A DNA stretch of 55,873 bases, taken from the NCBI GenBank assembly GCA_031551485.1, contig JAVBNO010000008.1, forward strand, positions 1-55,873. The letters run 5' to 3'. This DNA is from JAVBNO01 sp031551485. GTDB lineage: Bacteria; Bacillota; Clostridia; Oscillospirales; Ruminococcaceae. The notes below the pieces were generated by a model that was not told the origin of the DNA, did not search any database, and saw only the letters and a list, made by a program, of their open reading frames with translations. Each line of letters begins with the position of its first letter. Position 1 is the stretch's first letter. This document shows positions 24,459-33,597 of the stretch, piece after piece. The translations under genes were made by a program, and so were the position numbers.

Positions 24459-25250
24459 ATGTATTTTGTGCTCATTCTTTTTTTAATGGTCTTGCCGTGG
24501 GTTGCCACGGCGGCGGGGTCGCTGATGGCCCTAAAGCTTCCCATTCAGTCCAATAGACGGCAGGGCATTTATTTGGGCTTTGCCGCCGGCGTTATGATTG
24601 CGTCGTCGGTGTGGTCCCTTTTGCTGCCGGCGTTTGACCGGGCGGGGGAGGGCATTGTGGCCTGTCTGATTGTTTCGGCGGGCTTTGGGCTGGGTGTTTT
24701 GGGTATGCTGGCGCTGGACAAGCTTATGCCCCACCAACATATGGGCGAAGATGTGCCGGAGGGCCGGCCCAGTCATTTGTCCCGCCCCATGCTTTTGGTT
24801 ATGGCGGTGGCGCTGCACAATATCCCCGAAGGCATGGCCCTTGGTGTTGTAATGGCAGCTGTCACCAACCGGGAAAGCTTTTTGAATATTGCGGCTGCTG
24901 CTGCTTTCGGACTTGGCTTGGCGCTGCAAAATTTCCCCGAGGGCATGGCCGTGGTGTTGCCCATGCGCCAGGCGGGCAAAGATGAAAAATTCTGCCGCAA
25001 ATGGGGCATCATCGCCAGCTTTGCCGAACCGGCGGCGGCCATTATCGGCTTTGTGCTTGCCGCCCTTTTGACACAACTGGGTACGATTATCATGCCCATC
25101 CTTTTGGCAATGGCCGCCGGGGCAATGGTGTTCATTGTGGTGGAGGAATTGATTCCCGAATCCCAGCACCTTGATTCCGGGCATAGCGCCACTTACGGTT
25201 TTTTGGCCGGCTTTTGGGTCATGGCTATGATGGGTGCCTTGGGCGGATGA
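24459..25250 (+). CDS. ZIP family metal transporter
   Basis: 263 residues, eight hydrophobic segments. The ZIP metal-site helices are clear: ALHNIPEGMALGVV (helix 4) and ALQNFPEGMAVVLP (helix 5), with FAEPAAAIIGF after them and VVEELIPES near the C terminus. It most likely imports zinc, iron or manganese. The start is ATG 24459 after an AGGGG site; an in-frame opening from 24393 lies inside the terminator region. No metal riboswitch or clear Zur/Fur box is seen. Confidence 0.92.
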   Translation: MYFVLILFLMVLPWVATAAGSLMALKLPIQSNRRQGIYLGFAAGVMIASSVWSLLLPAFDRAGEGIVACLIVSAGFGLGVLGMLALDKLMPHQHMGEDVPEGRPSHLSRPMLLVMAVALHNIPEGMALGVVMAAVTNRESFLNIAAAAAFGLGLALQNFPEGMAVVLPMRQAGKDEKFCRKWGIIASFAEPAAAIIGFVLAALLTQLGTIIMPILLAMAAGAMVFIVVEELIPESQHLDSGHSATYGFLAGFWVMAMMGALGG

Positions 25251-25309
25251 AAGCATGCGTCGAACTGCAATCATAATTATGATATATCAATTATACAGGC
25301 AGGTGCATT

Positions 25310-26041
25310 ATGAATATTAGACGATTTCCTTTTGCTTCGGCAATTAATTTGCGGGAGCTTGGCGGATATCCGGTGGGTTCAACCGGCGTTACACGCTACC
25401 GGCAGTTTTTGCGGGGGGACGGCATCAGCGGGCTGAGCGACCGCGAGGTGGACATTTTGCTCACATACGGTCTTAAAACCGTCATTGATCTGCGGGATGA
25501 ACAGGAAAGAACAGTGCAACCCAACTCTTTTTTTGGTGTCGAAGGGGTCAGCTACCACACGGTATCCTTGATGAACACACCGCTGATCAGCGCCGAAACA
25601 GTCCTCAATTTTGAGGGCTACCACCAAATGAATATGTACGCCAATATGGTGAACTCCCTTGATAAAATGGGCCAAGTGTTTTCCATTTTCATGAATAGCA
25701 CGTCGGGGGTGACATTGTACCACTGTTCCGCCGGCAAGGACCGCACCGGTGTGATTACGGCCCTTTTGCTTATGCTGGCAGGTGTGGATAGGCTGGATAT
25801 CGTTGCGGATTACGAAGTGTCGGCCACCTATCTTGGCCCCAAACAGCAGTTGATGAGGGCGATTTATCCCGGGATGCCCCAGCATCTGGCGGATTCTGAT
25901 CCCGAGTGGATTATTCATATGATGAATTTGGTGGACAATGAGTACGGCGGCATTGAAGCGTATCTCGGCAAAATCGGCGTATCTGCCGAGGAGCAGGCCA
26001 AGCTGCGGGACAGACTGGTGGAGCCCCTTGCGTGGGACTGA
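25310..26041 (+). CDS. Protein tyrosine phosphatase (Tyr_phosphatase3 type)
   Basis: 243 residues, cytosolic. The family start NLRELGGYPV and RQFLRGDGISGLSDREVDIL lead to VIDLRDEQER and the catalytic P-loop HCSAGKDRTG (Cys139, Arg145), followed by the helical end with VSATYLGPKQQL. Relatives act on phosphotyrosine or on inositol phosphates. ATG 25310 follows AGGTG. It lies 59 bp after the ZIP gene and could be co-transcribed with it. The substrate is unknown. Confidence 0.92.
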   Translation: MNIRRFPFASAINLRELGGYPVGSTGVTRYRQFLRGDGISGLSDREVDILLTYGLKTVIDLRDEQERTVQPNSFFGVEGVSYHTVSLMNTPLISAETVLNFEGYHQMNMYANMVNSLDKMGQVFSIFMNSTSGVTLYHCSAGKDRTGVITALLLMLAGVDRLDIVADYEVSATYLGPKQQLMRAIYPGMPQHLADSDPEWIIHMMNLVDNEYGGIEAYLGKIGVSAEEQAKLRDRLVEPLAWD

Positions 26042-26182
26042 GAGCTTATCCATTCTTAGGGACAGATAGTCAGGACAGCGGGCTTTTACCCCCTATATAA
26101 CCATAACCGCTTCTTCCTTTGTTGTCGGCATTCTGCTGGCAACAGATTTGGTATAGCGACGCTTGAAAAGGAGGCGGAACGA

Positions 26183-26677
26183 ATGAAAAGGCTTTTGGTA
26201 GTTCTTTGGGCATCTGCGGTTATTACGAGTTTGGGCAGCTGTCAAACAGCGGTGCAGTCGGATCCCAAAGACGTTCCGGCCGCTTCCAGCGAACCGGCGC
26301 CATCCAGCGGGGAAGCGTCATCCGGCGAATCGGCGAAAATTGCTGTCAACGGCATCGTTTGGGACACAGAGGCGCCTGCGATTGATTACATTTTGCCGGT
26401 GGGCGCGCGCTTTGTACGCACGGCATCTGTCACACCGATGAGCGCCACGGTACCGGGTGTAACCTATACCTCCACCAATCCGGCTGTGGCGACGGTGGAC
26501 CGGGATGGCATTGTGACGGCCGTGGGAGAGGGAACAACCGATATTGTCGTTTTTGCCCAAGACGACGCCACAATTCGCATCTCCTATTCCCTTCATGTTG
26601 CAGGAGAGGGCCCCGCTTTTTCCGAAATGATCGCTGAATCGTCCTCCGAAGCGGCAGAAGCGAAGTTGAAAACATAA
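26183..26677 (+). CDS. Lipoprotein with a bacterial Ig-like (BIG2) domain
   Basis: 164 residues. The lipoprotein signal ends in lipobox LGSC (Cys20). A Ser/Pro/Glu linker (about 30-55) leads to one BIG2-type domain (about 60-140) with the typical TYTSTNPAVATVDRDGIVTAVGEGTTDI pattern (in parts, TSTNPAVATVD and GIVTAVGEGTTDI). The end is acidic and Ser-rich. It probably sits on the outer face of the membrane and binds the cell wall or a partner. AGGAGG precedes the ATG. It is followed by the patatin gene. Confidence 0.85.
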   Translation: MKRLLVVLWASAVITSLGSCQTAVQSDPKDVPAASSEPAPSSGEASSGESAKIAVNGIVWDTEAPAIDYILPVGARFVRTASVTPMSATVPGVTYTSTNPAVATVDRDGIVTAVGEGTTDIVVFAQDDATIRISYSLHVAGEGPAFSEMIAESSSEAAEAKLKT

Positions 26678-26730
26678 CATATAAAGGTCGAAGTTCCCGG
26701 TTGACTGCGATGATAAAGAGGTGGGATTGG

Positions 26731-27594
26731 GTGAAGACAGGTCTGGTACTGGAAGGCGGCGGCATGCGCGGCCTATATACCATCGGCGTTTTGGACTTTT
26801 TCATGGACAAGGGCATCCGGGTGGATTATGTCATCGGCGTGTCGGCAGGGGCGTGCAACGGCGTCTCGTATGTGGCGGGCCAACGGGGGCGCAGCTTGCG
26901 GGTCAATACGAACTACATCAGGGATAACCGCTATTTAAGCGCGCGAAACTTTGTGAAAACGAAATCACTTTTTGGCATGGACTTTTTGTTCGACGAGATT
27001 CCCAACAAGCTGGAACCCTTTGATTATCAGGCGTTTCAAGACGCCCCTTGCGCATTTGTCACCGGTGTTACCGATGTCGAAACCGGGCAGCCGGTGTATT
27101 TTGACAAGTCCCATCTGACAAGCGGCGACTGCACCGTACTCCGGGCCTCTTCCTCCATTCCCATTTTTTCGCCGATGGTGGAGTACCAGGGCCGAAAGTA
27201 TCTGGACGGGGGTACCGCCGATCCTATTCCGGTCAAACGGGCGCTGGCCGACGGCTGCGACAAGGTGGTGGTGGTGCGCACCCGCCACCGGGATTATGTG
27301 AAAACGCCGGAGAGTTTTCGGCGGCTCTATTATCGTATTTTCCGCCGTTATCCCAATATGGCCAAAGTGCTGGACCGCCGCCATCTGGTTTACAATGCCT
27401 CGCTGAGCACCCTCAAAACTCTGGAAGGAGAGGGGAAGGCGTTGGTGATCGCCCCCAGCACCACACTGCCGGTGGGCCGCTTTGAAAAAAGGAAGGAGCG
27501 GCTGGAAGCTATTTATCAATTGGGCATGGATGACGCCCGGGCCATATTGCCTGCTTTAAAAGCTTTTTTGAACATTGAGGATGGTGCCACCTAA
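26731..27594 (+). CDS. Patatin-like phospholipase
   Basis: Cytosolic or membrane-associated lipid acyl hydrolase of 287 residues. It has the oxyanion loop LEGGGMRGLYTIGV, the nucleophile elbow GVSAGACNG, and the catalytic Asp in YLDGGTADPIPV. I chose GTG 26731, which sits seven bases after AGAGGTG and gives the usual family start VKTGLVLEGGG; TTG 26701 and ATG 26710 are in frame but would add residues ahead of the ribosome binding site. It may be co-transcribed with the Ig-like lipoprotein 53 bp upstream. The lipid substrate is unknown. Confidence 0.9.
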   Translation: MKTGLVLEGGGMRGLYTIGVLDFFMDKGIRVDYVIGVSAGACNGVSYVAGQRGRSLRVNTNYIRDNRYLSARNFVKTKSLFGMDFLFDEIPNKLEPFDYQAFQDAPCAFVTGVTDVETGQPVYFDKSHLTSGDCTVLRASSSIPIFSPMVEYQGRKYLDGGTADPIPVKRALADGCDKVVVVRTRHRDYVKTPESFRRLYYRIFRRYPNMAKVLDRRHLVYNASLSTLKTLEGEGKALVIAPSTTLPVGRFEKRKERLEAIYQLGMDDARAILPALKAFLNIEDGAT

Positions 27595-27606
27595 TCCGAA
27601 TCATCA

Positions 27607-27632
27607 ATACCCCCCTTGTACAAGGGGGGTAT
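27607..27632. promoter_or_regulatory. Perfect 26-bp palindrome between the patatin and ABC genes
   Basis: An uninterrupted dyad (ATACCCCCCTTGT and its complement). There is no T-run after it, so it is a poor terminator. It lies 54 bp before the ABC exporter start and contains TTGTAC, with TATACT at 27643-27648 a longer-than-normal 21 bp away. It may be an operator for the exporter, or a weak terminator of the patatin gene. Confidence 0.5.
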
Positions 27633-27685
27633 CAAAACGATATATACTGAAATGATACATGCTTATATGTCATAGGGAGATCGGT

Positions 27686-29455
27686 ATGAAGCAAAACGAA
27701 AACAGCAAAAGCGCTTTTCAACTGATGCGGCGGTTTGCGCCTTACTTTAAAAAATACAAATGGATTTTGGCGCTGGATTTAGTATGCGCCACCTTGACCT
27801 CTGTCTGCGAGCTGATTTTACCGCTGATCGTACGATATATCACTGATGCAGGCATGCGGGACATGGCATCGCTGACGGTGCGGGTGATTGTAACGCTGGG
27901 GGCGGCATACCTTGCTTTGCGGGTGGTGGATTTGTTCGCCAATTATTTTATGGCAAACATCGGCCATGTAATGGGCGCCAAAATTGAAACGGACATGCGC
28001 CGGGATTTTTTCCGACACCTGCAAAATTTAAGCGACTCGTTTTATAGCAATACCAAAGTGGGCCAGCTGATGGCGCGTATTACCAGTGACTTGTTTGACA
28101 TTACCGAGTTTGCCCACCATTGCCCCGAAGAATATTTTATTGCGGCGCTCAAGCTGGTCATTTCGTTCGCTATTTTAAGCGCCATGGATTTGCGGCTGAC
28201 CCTGCTTATCTTTGCCATCATTCCGCTGCTTTTATTTTTTACCTGGAAGTTTAACGGCATTTTGCGGGGCGCTTTTAAGCAGTCTCGCAATCAAATTGGC
28301 GACCTGAACGCCCAGGTGGAGGACAGTCTTTTGGGGGTGCGGGTGGTCAAGTCCTTTGCCAACGAAGAGATTGAGGAACAAAAATTTGCCCAGGGCAATC
28401 TTAACTTTTTGGACATTAAAAAGGTTGTCTATCGTTATATGGCTACCTTTCATAGCGTAGCCAAATTTTTTGACGGCATTATGTACATCACCGTTGTGGT
28501 GGCCGGGGCCATCTCCATGATCAATGGCCGGATTACGCCGGGGGATTTGGTCGCCTATCTTCTGTATGTGACCATGCTGCTGAACACCGTGCGGCGGGTG
28601 GTGGAGTTTACCGAGCAATTTCAGCGTGGTATGACCGGCATCGAGCGCTTTGTGGAAGTGATGGATGTACCCATTGAGATTGAGGACAGTGCAAATGCCG
28701 TGGAGCTGCCGCCGGTCACCGGCGAAATCCAGTTTGACCATGTGAGCTTTCGATACTCCGACGGCAACATGGATGTGCTGTCGGACATTGATCTGCTGGT
28801 GAAAGCAGGGGAAAATGTGGCGCTGGTGGGGCCGTCGGGTGGCGGCAAAAGTACGCTGTGCAACTTAATTCCCCGGTTTTATGATGTAACGGCCGGGCGG
28901 ATTTTAGTGGATGGGCACCCCATTCAAGATGTGACCCTGCGCTCGCTGCGCTCCCAAATCGGCATGGTACACCAGGATGTGTATTTGTTTTCGGGTACCG
29001 TATATGAAAACATTGAATATGGAAAACCGGGCGCCGGCCGGGAAGAAGTCATCGAGGCCGCCAAACGGGCGGGCGCCCACGATTTTATCCTCCAGCTGCC
29101 CAAAGGTTACGACACCTTTGTGGGCGAGCGGGGCGCCAAACTGTCCGGCGGGCAAAAGCAGAGGATCAGCATTGCGCGGGTCTTTCTCAAAAATCCGCCC
29201 ATTCTTATTTTGGATGAGGCCACTTCGGCGCTGGATAATGAAAGCGAGCGAGTTGTGCAACAGTCGCTGGAGGTGCTGGCCAAGGGGCGCACGACATTTA
29301 CCATTGCCCACCGGCTGACCACCATCCGCAATGCCACTGTGATTCTGGTGTTGACGGAAAAAGGCATTGAAGAGCAGGGCAGCCACAGCGAACTGATGGC
29401 AAAGGGCGGCATTTACGCCAAGCTTTATGATTTGTACAGCGATAAGGGCGGGTGA
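27686..29455 (+). CDS. ABC exporter (fused membrane and ATPase domains)
   Basis: 589 residues. The six-helix exporter domain (about 25-320) includes GQLMARITSDLFDITEFAHH and the coupling helix region VEDSLLGVRVVKSFANEE. The ATPase domain (about 345-585) has Walker A GPSGGGKST, signature LSGGQKQRISIARVF, Walker B ILILDEATSALDNES and the H-loop TIAHRLTT. A half-transporter that would act as a homodimer, probably for lipids or drugs. The start is ATG 27686 after AGGGAG; an in-frame ATG at 27659 lies upstream of that site. The gene is followed 7 bp later by mutY. Confidence 0.93.
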   Translation: MKQNENSKSAFQLMRRFAPYFKKYKWILALDLVCATLTSVCELILPLIVRYITDAGMRDMASLTVRVIVTLGAAYLALRVVDLFANYFMANIGHVMGAKIETDMRRDFFRHLQNLSDSFYSNTKVGQLMARITSDLFDITEFAHHCPEEYFIAALKLVISFAILSAMDLRLTLLIFAIIPLLLFFTWKFNGILRGAFKQSRNQIGDLNAQVEDSLLGVRVVKSFANEEIEEQKFAQGNLNFLDIKKVVYRYMATFHSVAKFFDGIMYITVVVAGAISMINGRITPGDLVAYLLYVTMLLNTVRRVVEFTEQFQRGMTGIERFVEVMDVPIEIEDSANAVELPPVTGEIQFDHVSFRYSDGNMDVLSDIDLLVKAGENVALVGPSGGGKSTLCNLIPRFYDVTAGRILVDGHPIQDVTLRSLRSQIGMVHQDVYLFSGTVYENIEYGKPGAGREEVIEAAKRAGAHDFILQLPKGYDTFVGERGAKLSGGQKQRISIARVFLKNPPILILDEATSALDNESERVVQQSLEVLAKGRTTFTIAHRLTTIRNATVILVLTEKGIEEQGSHSELMAKGGIYAKLYDLYSDKGG

Positions 29456-29462
29456 ATACGGG

Positions 29463-30536
29463 ATGGAAGACACCCGCCGAAATGAAAAAATTTTAACAGC
29501 GCTTTTGGCTTGGTACGACCGCTACAAGCGGGATTTGCCCTGGCGGCAGACAACTGACCCGTATCATATTTGGGTATCGGAAATTTTGGCCCAGCAGACG
29601 CGCATTACCGCGCTATTGCCTTATTACCGGCGGTTTGTGGGGCAGTTTCCCACGGTGGAAGCGCTGGCGGCCGCCCAAGAAGACGATGTGCTAAAAGCCT
29701 GGGAGGGCCTTGGGTATTACGCCCGGGCGAAGAATTTGCAAAAGGCTGCGGGCATTGTAACGACACAGTACTACGGGCGCCTGCCCGATTCTTTTGACGC
29801 TCTTGTGCGGCTGCCAGGCATCGGTGCCTATACGGCAGGGGCAATTTTGAGCATTGCTTTTGAACAAGCGGTTCCGGCTGTGGACGGCAATGTGCTGCGG
29901 GTTTTTGCCCGGGTGGAGGATGACGACATCGACATTGTCACGCCCAAAGCCAAAGAAAAAGCCACCGCCTTTGTGGCAGGGCTCATGAATGAGATGGCGG
30001 CAAAAGGCCAAAGCCGAGCGGGGGCGTTAACCCAGGCGCTGATGGAGCTGGGAGCGCTTGTCTGTTTGCCCAAGACGCCCCGTTGCATCGAATGCCCCCT
30101 TGCGCAGGTGTGCCGTGGGCGGCAGGCCGGACGGGAGGGTGCATTGCCTGTGAAGACGGCCAAGCGCCCGCCCAAAGAAATGGCCAAAACGGTGCTGGTG
30201 GTCTGCAATCAGGATGGCGCCATCCTGATGCGGCAGCGCACCGAGCGGCTTTTGTCGGGCCTTTGGGAATTTGTGCTTTTGGATGGTGATATGAATGCTG
30301 CGAACATCGGGCCTTTTTTGGAGCAGCAAGGGTTACGCCTGCTGCACCTTACGCCCATGGGTGAAGCGCGCCACGTGTTTACCCACATGATTTGGCAGAT
30401 GAAAGGCTTTTTGTGCCGTGTAGAGGCCAATCCTCCGGTAGAGGGATATATATGGCAGCCTCAAGAGGACTTGACCAAGCTGGCGCTGCCAGGGGCATTG
30501 CGCTTTTTTGTCCAGAGCATCATGAAGACACCGTGA
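29463..30536 (+). CDS. mutY: A/G-specific adenine glycosylase
   Basis: Removes adenine mispaired with 8-oxoguanine. 357 residues. The N-terminal domain has LPWRQTTDPYHIWVSEILAQQT (in parts, LPWRQTTDPYHIWVSE and LAQQT), the helix-hairpin-helix LPGIGAYTAGA with the catalytic Asp in VDGNVLRVFAR, and a [4Fe-4S] loop with spacing C-x6-C-x2-C-x5-C (CLPKTPRCIECPLAQVC). A C-terminal NUDIX-like domain (about 230-345) reads 8-oxoG. ATG 29463 is 7 bp after the ABC exporter stop, so both are likely on one mRNA. Confidence 0.95.
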   Translation: MEDTRRNEKILTALLAWYDRYKRDLPWRQTTDPYHIWVSEILAQQTRITALLPYYRRFVGQFPTVEALAAAQEDDVLKAWEGLGYYARAKNLQKAAGIVTTQYYGRLPDSFDALVRLPGIGAYTAGAILSIAFEQAVPAVDGNVLRVFARVEDDDIDIVTPKAKEKATAFVAGLMNEMAAKGQSRAGALTQALMELGALVCLPKTPRCIECPLAQVCRGRQAGREGALPVKTAKRPPKEMAKTVLVVCNQDGAILMRQRTERLLSGLWEFVLLDGDMNAANIGPFLEQQGLRLLHLTPMGEARHVFTHMIWQMKGFLCRVEANPPVEGYIWQPQEDLTKLALPGALRFFVQSIMKTP

Positions 30537-30555
30537 CGGCATTTTCAAACATTCA

Positions 30556-30582
30556 AAACAGGGGCCATATGGCCCCTGTTTC
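30556..30582 (+). terminator. Terminator after mutY
   Basis: AACAGGGGCCATATGGCCCCTGTT palindromic core (two 12-base halves), followed by TTTC; 20 bp after the mutY stop. Confidence 0.8.
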
Positions 30583-30680
30583 TTGTCTAGGAAAACCCCA
30601 TGCTAGATGTGGGGTATAGTGAAATAGATCCGTGAGCAGGATAAACATGATGAAGCGATGAATGCCATTACAACCAAAGA

Positions 30681-30712
30681 GTAAAGACCACGTCTTTTGG
30701 CGTGGTCTTTAC
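30681..30712. terminator. Terminator after the small membrane protein gene
   Basis: GTAAAGACCACG pairs with CGTGGTCTTTAC around an eight-base loop; it lies ten bases past the end of the minus-strand gene. Confidence 0.7.
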
Positions 30713-30721
30713 TTTGAAAAT

Positions 30722-30931
30722 TTATAAATGACGATGGCGGTTACATCGATTCAAAAGCGTGATAATCCGAATGATAATGAGGATTGTCAAAATAATCGCC
30801 AATACCACAAACGCCGATAAATTACCCAATACAAAACTGGCAAGCACCGCACCCACGATCATGCTGACCACGCTTACCAGCAGAAAGAACAGGAATACAA
30901 AAATTCCGTCATTCCAAAAGGTTCTAAACAA
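30722..30931 (-). CDS. Small membrane protein
   Basis: 69 residues with two hydrophobic helices covering nearly all of the middle (about 9-30 and 34-55) and a short basic His/Arg-rich C terminus. The start is a TTG seven bases after AGGGAGGA; the longer open frame to 30973 would place codons upstream of this strong site. It belongs to no family I can name. It sits downstream of the OFA-type transporter on the opposite side of nothing else, and is bounded by its own terminator. Confidence 0.6.
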   Translation of the reverse strand: MFRTFWNDGIFVFLFFLLVSVVSMIVGAVLASFVLGNLSAFVVLAIILTILIIIRIITLLNRCNRHRHL

Positions 30932-31003
30932 TGTTGGGTCCTCCCTACAAGAAGAATTGGCCCGCATTATCATATGAAAAATATCCCCCGTTGGTTCCTG
31001 ATC

Positions 31004-32200
31004 CTATTTTTGCACCGGCTTTTTATAAAACGCCATCAGCAGGAAGGCGATGACAGCGACAACGCCCGCCACGATGAAAGAGAGGGTGTAGTCGGTGGTG
31101 CCGGCACGCAGGGCGCGGGCAATAAAGGGGGAGGCAAGGGCGGCAACACCATAACCGACCATGACACAGCCATAGTTGGAACCGGCATATTGGGTGCCAA
31201 AGGATTCGGAGGTAAGGGCTGGAAAAACCCCCGATGTGCCGCCAAAGGCAAAGGCGATGGCAGCCAGCGTAACCAGATAAAAAGCGCCCTGGGCTACGAC
31301 CATGCACAGCACAGCAGCCGTGGTGATGGCGGCCAGCAGCATAATGGTTTGCCGGCGGCCTATCTTATCGGATATCCAGCCGGCCAAAAGGCGGCCGCTG
31401 GCGCTGGCAACGCCGGTGATCATAACACCACCCAGGGCAAGGGCCGGGGAAAGGTTGCGCTGTTCGCCTAGCACTTTAAAAAGGGGATTGAGTATAAAGT
31501 AAGTGGGCGTGACAAACATCATCGAAAGGGTGATAAGATAAAACTGGGGGGTGCGCAGCATCTGGCCGGTCGTGTATTGGCCGGCAAGGGACTGGCCGGG
31601 AGCTTGCTTGCTGGCGGGGATGTAGTCGGGGGGATTGTCGATGAACAGGGCACATAGTGTACAGATGATAAAAAAGGAGATGGAGAAAGCAAGAAAAGTA
31701 GCGGGGACACCCATTCGGTTCAGCAACTCTTGCGCAACGGGCGCCAGCAAAACAAGGGAGAAACCAAAGGCGCAGACGATCACACCGGTAGCAAAACCAC
31801 GGCGGTCGGGGAACCAGCGTTGGCAAACAGTGATGGTGCTGGTGTAGCAGACGCCTACGCCAAAGCCGCTGATCACGCCATATGTCAGATAAAGCAGCTG
31901 GGGCATCTCTTGGGGGAGCAGCGCCGTCAGCAACATGCCCACGGCAAACAAAAGACTGCCGCTCACCACCACATAGCGGGGGCGAACCCTGTCCATCGCC
32001 TGCCCGCCCACCAAAATGCCCAAGACAAAGCAGCACAGCATAATGGAAGAGGTGAGGGAGATGTTTTGAGGATCGGTGTTAAAATGCGTCGTTACATAGG
32101 GCTGAAAGACGCTCCACATATAAATGATGCCGATGCAGAGTTGGATAATGGCTCCCAAAGCTAAAATGACAGAACGGTTTTTGGCTTTATCTGCTTGCAT
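31004..32200 (-). CDS. OFA family MFS transporter (oxalate/formate antiporter-like)
   Basis: 398 residues, twelve hydrophobic segments. It begins with NRSVILALGAIIQLCIGIIYMWSVFQPYV (in parts, GAIIQLCIGIIYMWSVF), the hallmark of the OFA family, and carries GVISGFGVGVCYTSTITVCQRWFPDRRG and the central AGWISDKIGRR loop. The family exchanges small carboxylates (oxalate, formate, lactate, pyruvate); which one here is unknown. The ATG follows GAGGAGGCGGC. It is divergent from the amide hydrolase gene across a 249-bp region. Confidence 0.93.
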   Translation of the reverse strand: MQADKAKNRSVILALGAIIQLCIGIIYMWSVFQPYVTTHFNTDPQNISLTSSIMLCCFVLGILVGGQAMDRVRPRYVVVSGSLLFAVGMLLTALLPQEMPQLLYLTYGVISGFGVGVCYTSTITVCQRWFPDRRGFATGVIVCAFGFSLVLLAPVAQELLNRMGVPATFLAFSISFFIICTLCALFIDNPPDYIPASKQAPGQSLAGQYTTGQMLRTPQFYLITLSMMFVTPTYFILNPLFKVLGEQRNLSPALALGGVMITGVASASGRLLAGWISDKIGRRQTIMLLAAITTAAVLCMVVAQGAFYLVTLAAIAFAFGGTSGVFPALTSESFGTQYAGSNYGCVMVGYGVAALASPFIARALRAGTTDYTLSFIVAGVVAVIAFLLMAFYKKPVQK

Positions 32201-32329
32201 GATGCCGCCTCCTCAGGATTGTTCTTTCCATAAATCATAGCACACTTTAGTGGTTTAAATCAAGAGATTGCGCCATAAAAAGACAAATGCTACACCTCGG
32301 CCTCTTTCAAAACGCAAAATGGGAATTTC

Positions 32330-32366
32330 TTGAATACGGCTTGATTATCGGGTATAATCAAGCCGT
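32330..32366 (+). promoter_or_regulatory. Promoter with overlapping inverted repeat (operator-like)
   Basis: TTGAAT (32330-32335), 17 bp, then a perfect TATAAT (32353-32358). A perfect 13-bp inverted repeat (ACGGCTTGATTAT, loop CGGGT; 32336-32366) covers the spacer and the -10 box. That placement is what a repressor site would show. It drives the amide hydrolase gene with an 85-base leader. Confidence 0.8.
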
Positions 32367-32449
32367 AGCATAAAATGGATTTTCCGAGGCGTGTTGTTTA
32401 TCGGCAAAAAAGTTTGGGGATTTATATATTGTCAGATTCGAGGGGAAAA

Positions 32450-33508
32450 ATGAGCAGGGTATTGAAACGAACCGGGATTGCAATAGGAAGTATTGTGCTT
32501 GCTGTGGCGATTGTAGCTGCCGCCTTGTTTTGGAATGAACTTAGAAGTTTGGCCTCTATCAAGCAGGTCGACAACTACGGTATGCTTCAAATGACATATT
32601 ACGGTGACTATGGTTTCCACGACTTTTTGAAAACAGGGGCTGAAAGTGACAGTGATATCGAGGCTTTTGTGACAAAGCGTTTGCTCAAAGGCATCCCTAT
32701 TGATATTCATGTAACAGGCGCTGGCTGTACGGCGTTTGTCACACATAATTCCAATGGAGATATCATATTTGGCAGAAATTTTGATTTTACATATGCCCCG
32801 GCCATGCAGCTTGTCACCCGGCCAGAGAACGGATATGCTTCGATATCAACCGTTAATCTGGCATTTGCAGGGTATTCCAAAAACAATCTGCCAAACGGTT
32901 TGAATTTCAAGAGCTTCTTGGCGCTGGCCGCGCCATACCTTCCTTTTGACGGCATGAATGAAAAAGGTGTAGCAATCGCACTTCTCGCCGTACCCCAGGC
33001 GGACCCGCCTTTTCATGAAAATAAGATTACACTTAATACAACTACTGCCATCAGGTTGGTTCTTGATCAGGCTGCGACAGTCGACGAGGCAATTGATTTA
33101 TTAAACCGCTATAATATCTACTTTTCGGGCGGGATTGAATGTCAGTTTTTGATTGGGGATGCAAGCGGGCGCTCGGTATTGGTTGAGTATTATGACGGTA
33201 AACTGCAAACGGTAACGTCGGCTGAACCCTATCAGATCGCTTCCAATTTTATCGCTTATCATGGTGTTAATATCGGGGAAGGATTCAGTGAATTCGACCG
33301 ATATGATCAAGTCAAAGCAACGATTGACAGTAATGGTGGGAGTTTGGATGAAGATCAGGCGATTGTCTTGCTTTCAGAAGTGGGCGTTACCAACAATGGA
33401 GTGGATAAATTACAATGGTCTGTCGTGTACAACTTATCCTCTTTACGCGGCACTATTTTTGCCCATCGCAATACTTCCAACCTAATCGACTTTCAATTAA
33501 GCCCATAG
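32450..33508 (+). CDS. Linear amide C-N hydrolase (choloylglycine hydrolase superfamily)
   Basis: 352 residues, Ntn-hydrolase fold. An N-terminal transmembrane helix (about 9-28) puts the enzyme on the outside of the membrane. The catalytic residues are Cys93 (AGCTAF), Arg109 and Asp112 (GRNFDF), with YLPFDGMNEKGVAIALLAV and an NTTTAIRLVLD stretch. In soluble relatives the Cys becomes the N terminus after self-cleavage; here about 92 residues would have to be removed or the Cys stays internal. Relatives cleave penicillin V, bile salts or acyl-homoserine lactones. The start is ATG 32450 after GAGGGG; an in-frame ATG at 32375 lies upstream of that site. More AT-rich than its left neighbours. 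Confidence 0.87.
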   Translation: MSRVLKRTGIAIGSIVLAVAIVAAALFWNELRSLASIKQVDNYGMLQMTYYGDYGFHDFLKTGAESDSDIEAFVTKRLLKGIPIDIHVTGAGCTAFVTHNSNGDIIFGRNFDFTYAPAMQLVTRPENGYASISTVNLAFAGYSKNNLPNGLNFKSFLALAAPYLPFDGMNEKGVAIALLAVPQADPPFHENKITLNTTTAIRLVLDQAATVDEAIDLLNRYNIYFSGGIECQFLIGDASGRSVLVEYYDGKLQTVTSAEPYQIASNFIAYHGVNIGEGFSEFDRYDQVKATIDSNGGSLDEDQAIVLLSEVGVTNNGVDKLQWSVVYNLSSLRGTIFAHRNTSNLIDFQLSP

Positions 33509-33597
33509 ATTACAAGCACAATACTGCTTACCAAGGATGAGAAACCGCTGTTTGACGCATAGGATTCTGCGTGGTGGACTTGATACTTTACACACAG

